37,839 bases of DNA. Source: an uncultured Eubacteriales bacterium. GTDB taxonomy: Bacteria; Bacillota; Clostridia; Oscillospirales; Butyricicoccaceae. Numbering within the stretch: the first letter of the stretch is position 1; each line of letters begins with the position of its first letter. The DNA is taken from contig CAKUAK010000025.1 in the NCBI GenBank assembly GCA_934636325.1, positions 1 through 37,839 of the forward strand, read 5' to 3'. The notes under the pieces are model-generated. The model was not told the origin of the DNA, ran no database searches, and worked only from the letters and a program-made list of their open reading frames with translations. A program made the position numbers and the translations under genes. Below are positions 26,133 through 32,401 of the stretch, in pieces.

Positions 26133-27808
26133 TCAGCTTTTTTATAACGGCACAGACCCGTGCCCTCGACGCCCGGCTTTCGGGCGCGAGGATAGACAAG
26201 ATATTCATGCCCCGCCCGGCCGAGATCGTCCTGAGCATACGGGGCGAGGCAGGGAACGAGCGCCTTATGATCTCGGCCGGAGGGTCGAACAGCGGGATAT
26301 ATCTGACCTCGCTGCGGCCCGAGAACCCGCCCGCGCCGCCGATGCTGTGCATGCTGCTGCGCAAGCATATGCAGGGCGGAAGGATACTTTCGGTGTCCCA
26401 GCCCGAGGGCGAGAGGATGATGGTCATCACATTTTCCTCGACCGACGAGCTGGGCAGGGTATCGGAAAAGCGTCTTGTCTGCGAGCTGATGGGCAAGCGC
26501 ACAAATATACTGCTGCTCGATGAAAACGGGATAATACTCGGCTGTGTCAAAAAGGTCGATTACGAGATGTCACCGGACCGCGCGCTGCTGCCCGGTCTGG
26601 CCTATCGCATGCCGCCGCGAAGCGGCAGGCCCTCGGTCTATGAGCTTGATGAAGAGCGGCTCGCCGCCCTGCTCGAAGGCGCGTCCGACAGCGACGCCAT
26701 ACTCGAAAGGCTCGACGGCATGTCGCCGCTGACCGCCCGAGAGCTGCTTTATCGCGGCATGAGCCCGGCTCAGATGGCCTCCGAGCTCAAGGGGCTGGCC
26801 AACGGAGAGGGCCGCCCGTGGCTGGTGCGCCGTGGCGGAAGGGATGCCGATATCTCGCCCATCGAGATAACGCAATATGACGACGGCGAGTCGGTTATTT
26901 ACGACAGCTTTTCAACTCTGCTCGACGATTTCTACCGCGCCCACCGCAGCGCCGACCTTAAAAAGAACATATCGGCGTCGCTCAAAAAGACCCTCGACAA
27001 CAATCGCGGCAGGCTGGAGCGCAAGCTGGGCAAGCAGCGTCAGGAGCTGCTGTCGGCACAGGGGCGCGAAGAGCTTAAAAAGCAGGCCGACCTGATAACG
27101 GCCAATATCTATGCCATAAAGAGCGGCGACCGCAGGGCGATCGTCACCGATTATTTCACAGAGGGCATGCCGCAGATCGAGATACCACTCGACCCCGATA
27201 TCTCGCCCCAGCAGAACGCACAGCTTTTGTATAAGCGCTATGCCCGCCTCAAAAATGCCGAGCAGGCTTTGACCGCCCAGATCGAGGCCGGAGAGGCCGA
27301 GCTTAAGTATATCGACAGCCTGCTTTACAGCCTCTCGCAGGCCCAGACCGAAAAGGATATCCGCGAACTGACGGCCGAAGCGGCGGCATCGGGCTATGTC
27401 AAAAAGGCCCAGGCCAAAAAGCAGAAGCAGGAAAAGCCCGGCGCTTTTGCGCCCAAAAGATATGTCACCTCGGGCGGCTTCACCCTCTTGCGTGGACGCA
27501 ATAACCGCGAAAACGACCAGCTTACCATGCGGACGGCAAAGGGCGGCGACATCTGGTTCCATGCCCGCAATATCCCGGGCAGCCATGTCGTGATGCAGCT
27601 CGAAGGCGGAGAACCCTCCGAGCGGGACCTTGAAGAGGCCGCCGCGCTGGCGGCGCTCTATTCGGGGGCGGGCAGCTCGACGAAGGTCCCGGTCGACTAT
27701 ACCCGGGTCAAGAATGTCAAGAAGCCCCAGGGCGCGCGGCCCGGCATGGTCAACTATTTCAACTTCAAGACCATGCTGATAGAACCCAAAGAGCCCGAAG
27801 AGAAATAA
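26123..27808 (+). CDS. rqcH: RqcH / NFACT ribosome quality control protein
   Basis: The ATG at 26123 has GGAGAGG upstream and lies within the end of trmK. The 561-residue protein has the NFACT order: N domain with NPPAPPMLCMLLRKHMQGG, helix-hairpin-helix and coiled-coil middle (about 300-420), and C-terminal NFACT-R domain GGFTLLRGRNN with DIWFHARNIPGSHVVM. RqcH binds stalled 50S subunits and recruits tRNA-Ala to add alanine tails. The two residues matching the D97-R98 pair needed in Bacillus RqcH are Glu97-Arg98 here. Older annotations call this fibronectin-binding protein. Confidence 0.94.
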   Translation: MSLVSFFITAQTRALDARLSGARIDKIFMPRPAEIVLSIRGEAGNERLMISAGGSNSGIYLTSLRPENPPAPPMLCMLLRKHMQGGRILSVSQPEGERMMVITFSSTDELGRVSEKRLVCELMGKRTNILLLDENGIILGCVKKVDYEMSPDRALLPGLAYRMPPRSGRPSVYELDEERLAALLEGASDSDAILERLDGMSPLTARELLYRGMSPAQMASELKGLANGEGRPWLVRRGGRDADISPIEITQYDDGESVIYDSFSTLLDDFYRAHRSADLKKNISASLKKTLDNNRGRLERKLGKQRQELLSAQGREELKKQADLITANIYAIKSGDRRAIVTDYFTEGMPQIEIPLDPDISPQQNAQLLYKRYARLKNAEQALTAQIEAGEAELKYIDSLLYSLSQAQTEKDIRELTAEAAASGYVKKAQAKKQKQEKPGAFAPKRYVTSGGFTLLRGRNNRENDQLTMRTAKGGDIWFHARNIPGSHVVMQLEGGEPSERDLEEAAALAALYSGAGSSTKVPVDYTRVKNVKKPQGARPGMVNYFNFKTMLIEPKEPEEK

Positions 27809-27833
27809 CACATTATATAATATAGGTATAAAA

Positions 27834-27867
27834 AAGCCCCGCGGTACAGTTCGTACCGCGGGGCTTA
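27834..27867 (+). terminator. Terminator of trmK-rqcH
   Basis: A perfect 14-bp stem, AAGCCCCGCGGTAC with loop AGTTC, is preceded by an A tract and followed by TATTGC. It can act in both directions. Confidence 0.85.
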
Positions 27868-27946
27868 TTGCTATTTGGTCATTACAGGCGCAGTCTTTTT
27901 TAATATGTTTTTGCACGGACATGCGCCGGGCAAAAACACCGTGACC

Positions 27947-28113
27947 CGCCGATTTTGCCGCAGCAAAACGGCGAAACCGGCCCGCAGGCCGGAGCTTGAC
28001 TTTCTTCAACGGCGCTTCTGCGCCGCGCCGGAAGTCCGGCGTATACCGAAGAGAGGCTTTGCCGACCGAAGGACATTAAATTGACGGGGCCCCCACGGGC
28101 ATGCTCGTGGGGG
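27947..28113. repeat. Cluster of short inverted repeats in a gene-free gap
   Basis: Between rqcH and the malic enzyme gene lies a 334-base gap without a credible ORF. It holds at least five hairpins: 27947-27973, 27977-27992 (CCGGCC-CGCA-GGCCGG), 28011-28024 (GGCGC-TTCT-GCGCC), 28027-28040, and 28090-28113 (CCCCCACG with CGTGGGGG). The identity is unknown; it could be a degenerate repeat element or a structured RNA. Confidence 0.5.
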
Positions 28114-28115
28114 AG

Positions 28116-28136
28116 AAAAACAGCGAAGCTGTTTTT
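28116..28136 (-). terminator. Terminator of the malic enzyme gene
   Basis: AAAAACAGC-GAA-GCTGTTTTT lies seven bases past the stop codon and gives a U tract on the minus strand. Confidence 0.85.
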
Positions 28137-28142
28137 GACAGA

Positions 28143-29318
28143 CTATTTGATTCTTGCAACGCCGCTGTCGACGGCGGCCTTCCTGACGGCCTCGGCCACA
28201 CGGGCGTGGGCGGCCATATTGAAGGAGGGCGGCATGATGTAGTCGGGCGAGAGCTGCTCGTCGGTGACAAGATCGGCGATGGCGTGGGCGGCGGCCATCT
28301 TCATCTCTTCATTGATATCCGATGCGCGGACGTCCAGCGCGCCGCGGAAGATGCCGGGGAAGGCCAGGACATTGTTGATCTGGTTGGGATAGTCGCTGCG
28401 GCCGGTGCCGACGATGTATGCGCCGCCCTTTTTGGCCTCTTCGGGCATGATCTCGGGAACAGGGTTGGCCATGGCGAATACCGCCGATTTATCGGCCATC
28501 CTGGATACATCCTCGGCCGTCAGGCAGTTGGGGGCCGATACGCCGATGAATACGTCGGCGTTGACTATGGCGTCGGAAAGGCGGCCCTTGACCATATTCT
28601 GGTTGCACATCTTGGCGACCAGAGCCTGCTCGGGGTTCATGTCGGGGTTGCCGTCATAGAGCAGGCCGTATTTATCGCAGAGTATAAGCTCGCCGACCTT
28701 CATGGATATGAGCAGCTTGGCGATAGCCAGCGCCGCGGCGCCCGCGCCGTTGATGACCACCTTTATACTCTCGATCTTCTTGCCGGTCAGCTTGCATGCA
28801 TTGATGAGGGCGGCGGCGACGACGACGGCCGTGCCGTGCTGATCGTCATGGAATACCGGGATGTCGCAGAGCTTCTTGAGCCTGCGCTCGATCTCGATGC
28901 ACCGGGGGGCAGAGATATCCTCGAGGTTGATGCCGCCGAAGGACCCGGCGATCAGCTCGACGGTGCGGACGATATCGTCGACCTCCTTCGAGCGGACGCA
29001 GATGGGTATGGCGTCGATATCGGCAAAGGCCTTGAAGAGGGCGCATTTGCCCTCCATGACCGGCATACCGGCCTCGGGGCCGATGTCGCCCAGGCCGAGA
29101 ACGGCCGTGCCGTCGGTGATGACGGCCACCGTGTTGCCGCGGCCGGTGTATTTATACTGGAGGTCCTTGTCATCCTTTATTTTAAGGCACGGCTCGGCCA
29201 CGCCGGGGGTATAGGCGATGGTAAGATCCTCGGCCGATTCTATTTTGCACTTGGTTCTGATCTCCAGCTTGCCATGCCATTCTTCGTGGGCCTTGAGGGC
29301 GCGCTCTTTGACATCCAT
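28143..29318 (-). CDS. Malic enzyme (NAD(P)-dependent malate dehydrogenase, decarboxylating)
   Basis: The enzyme converts malate to pyruvate and CO2 with NAD(P) reduction. Start ATG 29318 is chosen because GGAGG lies eight bases upstream; a longer frame to 29369 crosses the promoter region. The 391-residue short bacterial form shows TIAYTPGVAEPCL, the catalytic lysine region GKCALFKAFADIDAIPICV, the metal-binding FGGINLEDISAPRC and DDQHGTAVV, the nucleotide loop NGAGAAALAIAKLL and MANPVPEI. No phosphotransacetylase-like C-terminal domain is present. A promoter lies directly upstream and a terminator follows, so it is monocistronic. Confidence 0.95.
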   Translation of the reverse strand: MDVKERALKAHEEWHGKLEIRTKCKIESAEDLTIAYTPGVAEPCLKIKDDKDLQYKYTGRGNTVAVITDGTAVLGLGDIGPEAGMPVMEGKCALFKAFADIDAIPICVRSKEVDDIVRTVELIAGSFGGINLEDISAPRCIEIERRLKKLCDIPVFHDDQHGTAVVVAAALINACKLTGKKIESIKVVINGAGAAALAIAKLLISMKVGELILCDKYGLLYDGNPDMNPEQALVAKMCNQNMVKGRLSDAIVNADVFIGVSAPNCLTAEDVSRMADKSAVFAMANPVPEIMPEEAKKGGAYIVGTGRSDYPNQINNVLAFPGIFRGALDVRASDINEEMKMAAAHAIADLVTDEQLSPDYIMPPSFNMAAHARVAEAVRKAAVDSGVARIK

Positions 29319-29368
29319 TTGAGATTCCTCCGTAATGATATTCAGCCCTTGCGGGACTTTTTTTATCA

Positions 29369-29398
29369 ATTATACCACCCGGGATAAAGAGTTGTAAA
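29369..29398 (-). promoter_or_regulatory. Malic enzyme promoter
   Basis: On the minus strand TTTACA and TATAAT are 18 bases apart, ending 51 bases before the coding start. Confidence 0.75.
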
Positions 29399-29486
29399 TA
29401 CGCCCTATTAATAATGTATACAGCCCGAAATTCAAAGTTGCATAAAAAGCCCCGAAAACTTTTGAAAAAAATTCTTCAAAGAGCCG

Positions 29487-29522
29487 AAATGTAACCAGAA
29501 TATAACCTTCGGTGTTTATAAT
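29487..29522 (+). promoter_or_regulatory. Activator-type promoter of sipW-tasA1-tasA2
   Basis: TATAAT at 29517-29522 has no -35 hexamer. Instead TGTAACC (29490) and TATAACC (29501) form a direct repeat with an 11-base period. The same arrangement, with the same 27-base distance to the -10 box, recurs upstream of tasA3. This layout is typical of sites for OmpR/PhoB-class response regulators. Confidence 0.65.
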
Positions 29523-29573
29523 ACAGACATAAACAAACGGCGAGCCCCAAAAGGCCGCAAAAGGATGTGGCCT

Positions 29574-30074
29574 ATGACGAAGAAAATATGGAACACCGTC
29601 TCATGGATACTGGTCGCCGCCGTCGCGGTGCTGGCTTTCCTGCTGGCCGGGATACGGATCATCGGGTTCACCCCCTATACCGTCCTGAGCGGCAGTATGG
29701 AGCCGACCTTCCACGTCGGGTCACTGATTTATGTCAGGTCGGCCGACCCCGAGAAGATCGAAGAGGGCGATATCATCACCTTCCGCTTAAGCGGCGAAAC
29801 GGCCGCCACCCACCGGGTCATAGGGGTCGACCGCGAGAATAAGTGCTTCTATACCAAGGGGGACGCCAACAATACGCCCGATGGGTCGCCGATACCCTAT
29901 GGCGATGTCATCGGCCGGGCAGTCTTCACCATCCCGAAGCTCGGATACTTCTCAGAATGGGTCACATCGCCGCCGGGCTGTTACATGGCGATGGCCGCCG
30001 GGGGGGTGCTGCTCCTGCTCATCCTGCTGCCCGATATCATATGGGGCGGGGACAAAAAGAAGAAACAAAGCTGA
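29574..30074 (+). CDS. sipW: SipW-type (ER-type) signal peptidase I
   Basis: The ATG at 29574 has AAGGA eight bases upstream; an ATG nine bases earlier touches that site. The 166-residue membrane peptidase has N- and C-terminal membrane segments (about 8-30 and 138-158). The nucleophile is Ser41 in LSGSMEPTF. Where bacterial peptidases have Lys, this one has His80 in AATHRVIGV, and Asp97 follows in KGDANN: the Ser-His-Asp set of archaeal, ER and SipW enzymes. SipW cleaves TasA and camelysin precursors. Four such precursors lie directly downstream, which makes them the obvious substrates. It is the first gene of the fibre locus. Confidence 0.92.
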   Translation: MTKKIWNTVSWILVAAVAVLAFLLAGIRIIGFTPYTVLSGSMEPTFHVGSLIYVRSADPEKIEEGDIITFRLSGETAATHRVIGVDRENKCFYTKGDANNTPDGSPIPYGDVIGRAVFTIPKLGYFSEWVTSPPGCYMAMAAGGVLLLLILLPDIIWGGDKKKKQS

Positions 30075-30130
30075 GACATCAGCTGGTTTATAAAAGGTCC
30101 ACATTATAAAAGCTATTGGAGGAAGAAGAA

Positions 30131-30763
30131 ATGAAAAAGACACTGACGATCGTTATGGCTATGGTGCTTGTCGCCGCAGTCGCAATTACCGGCACGCTGG
30201 CTTATATGTCGACGCAGTCCGGTACTGTTACAAACACATTTACATTCGGCAACATGTCCATCACTCTTAAAGAATCCCCTGTTGATGATAACGGCAAGAA
30301 GGTCGCCGGCGATCTTGTTGACAAGAACAACTACAAAGTCATCCCTGGTGCAGAAGTTGATAAAGAGCCTATCGTAACCGTTAATGCTAACAGCGAAAGC
30401 TGCTGGGTATATGTTGGCATTCAGAATAATGTCCTTGTAGATGGCGAAGAGGTTGCAGATTATAAAAGCTATATAGACGATGCTAACTGGGAAAAGGTAG
30501 AAGATGCTGCTCTTGCCGCAAAGCATGTGACCGTTTATAAGCATAAGACAGCTGTTGCGAACAGCGCCACTAATACGCCGCTCTCCGCAGTTTTCACAAA
30601 GGTAAAGTTTGACGGCGAGAAGATCACACTCGACAATATCGATGACCTTCAGAACAGCACCATTGTTATCAAGGCTTATGCTCATCAGTCCGAGAGCCTT
30701 GACAGCACATTTGATGTTGACGCCGCTGCTATCGCCCATTTCACAACAGAGTTCGGCGCATAA
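30131..30763 (+). CDS. TasA/camelysin-like protein 1 (putative fibre subunit)
   Basis: Start ATG 30131 has GGAGG upstream; the in-frame TTG at 30116 overlaps it. The 210-residue product has a SipW-type signal peptide: Lys-Lys, a hydrophobic run, then ITGTLAYMSTQSGTVTNTFTFGNM, with cleavage likely after GTLA. The mature part is a beta-rich domain with family landmarks LVDKNNYKVIPGAEVDKEPIVTV, CWVYVGIQN and the late VIKAYAHQSE. TasA relatives polymerise into biofilm fibres on Bacillus cells. Codons here prefer GCT, GTT and other T endings, unlike the neighbours, as expected for a very abundant protein. It is closest to tasA2. Confidence 0.87.
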   Translation: MKKTLTIVMAMVLVAAVAITGTLAYMSTQSGTVTNTFTFGNMSITLKESPVDDNGKKVAGDLVDKNNYKVIPGAEVDKEPIVTVNANSESCWVYVGIQNNVLVDGEEVADYKSYIDDANWEKVEDAALAAKHVTVYKHKTAVANSATNTPLSAVFTKVKFDGEKITLDNIDDLQNSTIVIKAYAHQSESLDSTFDVDAAAIAHFTTEFGA

Positions 30764-30833
30764 CCCGGCACCCCAATAATTTCCGGCAATATTTAATTTG
30801 CAATATAAAAATCTGAAAGGAAGCGCAGAAACC

Positions 30834-31508
30834 ATGAAAAAGAAAAGCATAGCTCTCACCCTGACAGCCGTTATGCTGGCCCTTGCAGTCGGCATCGGCG
30901 GAACCATCGCGTATTTCACAGCCAAGACAGATGACGTTGTCAACACATTTACAACAAGCTCCGGTATCGACATTAAGCTTGACGAAGCTAAGGTCGGTGA
31001 AGATTGGAAGGCTATTACAGGTGAAGGCGCGACTCGTGTTACTTCGAACACCTATAACAACATCGTCCCTGGTGCTGAACTGGACAAGGATCCTACCGTT
31101 ACAGTTAATGATGGCAGCGATGATGCCTATATTGCTGTTAAGGTCGTTGTTTCTAAGGCTGAGGCTTGGAAGGATATTGTAAGTGCCCAGAAGAATAATC
31201 TTACTTATGCTACACTGAAGGCTTCTCTTTTCAATGGCCTTGATACAGCAAATAGTTGGAAAGAGATACAAGCTGATGATGCGACCATGACATATGTTTA
31301 CATGTGGAAGGGCGCCGTTGACGGTGTCGTAAGCGCAAATAATGGATACACACTCTTTAATAAGGTAGTTATTCCTTCTACACTGGATAATGGTGAGATG
31401 AACTCGATTAAGGACTTCAAAATTACCGTTACAGCTTATGCCGTACAGGCACAGGGTGTTAGCGTAGCTACAGCTGAGACAGAGCTTATCAACCTGGCCA
31501 ATAAGTAA
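30834..31508 (+). CDS. TasA/camelysin-like protein 2 (putative fibre subunit)
   Basis: The ATG at 30834 follows AAAGGA at a slightly long spacing. The 224-residue protein has the SipW-class leader, LAVGIGGTIAYFTAKTDDVVNTFTTSSGIDIKL, cleaved probably after GGTIA. The body has TYNNIVPGAELDKDPTVTVNDGSDDAYIAVKVVV, the same arrangement as tasA1, and ends in FKITVTAYAVQAQ. With tasA1 it makes a paralogous pair with similar T-ending codon use and should be a major subunit. A 28-base perfect palindrome lies downstream at 31565-31592. Confidence 0.87.
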   Translation: MKKKSIALTLTAVMLALAVGIGGTIAYFTAKTDDVVNTFTTSSGIDIKLDEAKVGEDWKAITGEGATRVTSNTYNNIVPGAELDKDPTVTVNDGSDDAYIAVKVVVSKAEAWKDIVSAQKNNLTYATLKASLFNGLDTANSWKEIQADDATMTYVYMWKGAVDGVVSANNGYTLFNKVVIPSTLDNGEMNSIKDFKITVTAYAVQAQGVSVATAETELINLANK

Positions 31509-31564
31509 CACCCGCAAAACTAAAAACAGGATCATCCCTGAACGGTAGATCCGGATGAAAAGGA

Positions 31565-31592
31565 TGCCGAGGGGGAAGCTTCCCCCTCGGCA
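31565..31592 (+). terminator. Perfect 28-nt palindrome between the two halves of the locus
   Basis: TGCCGAGGGGGAAG is followed directly by its reverse complement. No U tract follows (CAAGCAGC), so it may stabilise the upstream mRNA or act as a weak or factor-dependent terminator and need not be an intrinsic one. Confidence 0.5.
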
Positions 31593-31651
31593 CAAGCAGC
31601 AGATACAGGCATCGTAAAGTTCTGCGGTAAAGTCACTTTGAAGGTTGAAAT

Positions 31652-31721
31652 CTTAACCTCTGTGGTTTAAAATGTAACTGGAATGTGACCTCCGTGTGGT
31701 ATCATGGACACAGAAGTTAAG
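31652..31721 (+). promoter_or_regulatory. Activator-type promoter of tasA3-vwa-tasA4-anchor, flanked by inverted repeats
   Basis: TGTAACT (31673) and TGTGACC (31684) are 11 bases apart and lie 27 bases before TATCAT (31700-31705), matching the sipW promoter. CTTAACCTCTGTG (31652-31664) and CACAGAAGTTAAG (31709-31721) form a 12-of-13 inverted repeat around the whole element. Confidence 0.65.
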
Positions 31722-31774
31722 GTTTGAGCCTTTAAAAGAAGAATATTTATATCTCATGAGAGGTGGTTAACGGA

Positions 31775-32377
31775 ATGAAGAGGAAGATTGCCGCGCTGGC
31801 TGTCATCGTCATTGCTCTGAGCCTTGCGGCCTATGGCACAGTGGCGTATTTCACGGCCACAGGCACGGCCCACAATGTCCTGACAATGGGAAATATCGGC
31901 ATAAAGCTCAACGATAAGACCGAAGTGGTCGAAAACGGCGAGACAAAGCGGGTCGAGTTCACAACCGAGTATCCCGACGGTATGCCGGTCATGCCGGCCA
32001 CAGAGGCCAGCAAGATCGTAAGCGTCGAGAACACCGGCAGCGCCCCCGCATGGGTCAGGGTCAAGATCGAAAAGACCGTCGAGCCCGCCGATGCGGCCGT
32101 GACCGGGCTTGACACAAAATATGTCGGGCTCAATTATGATGAAACCAACTGGGTCGACGGCAAAGACGGCTTCTGGTATTATAAAAGTATACTGGAGCCC
32201 GGCAGGACGACCCCCAATCTGTTCGACAAAGTTACATTCTCGAAGGATATGGGCAACGAGTATATGAACTGCACGTTCAACATCATCGTATCGGCCCAGG
32301 CCGTACAGTCGGACAACAACGGCATCGCCGACGGACAGGATGTCCTTAGCGTTGCCGGATGGCCCGAAAGCAATTAA
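31775..32377 (+). CDS. TasA/camelysin-like protein 3
   Basis: The ATG at 31775 has GGTGG eight bases upstream. The 200-residue product starts with a SipW-class leader (LAAYGTVAYFTATGTAHNVLTMGNIGIKL). The mature part has VMPATEASKIVSVENTGSAPAWVRVKIEKTV, the WVDGKDGFWYYKSILEPGRTT segment and FNIIVSAQAVQSDN. The DGFWYY block is shared with tasA4 but not with tasA1 or tasA2, so the four proteins fall into two subfamilies. GC content and codons are like the rest of the window. This probably encodes a minor or base-proximal subunit or accessory protein. Confidence 0.87.
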   Translation: MKRKIAALAVIVIALSLAAYGTVAYFTATGTAHNVLTMGNIGIKLNDKTEVVENGETKRVEFTTEYPDGMPVMPATEASKIVSVENTGSAPAWVRVKIEKTVEPADAAVTGLDTKYVGLNYDETNWVDGKDGFWYYKSILEPGRTTPNLFDKVTFSKDMGNEYMNCTFNIIVSAQAVQSDNNGIADGQDVLSVAGWPESN

Positions 32378-32401
32378 ACGGCCGAGAGGAGGAACTAACA
32401 C

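Noticed and set aside
27875..28084. Plus-strand ORF of 69 codons in the rqcH-malic enzyme gap
   Set aside because: No ribosome binding site, it runs through several hairpins, and the peptide is basic and low in family-like features.
29319..29369. Longer N terminus for malic enzyme
   Set aside because: It would start at or before the predicted transcription start, and GGAGG fits the ATG at 29318.
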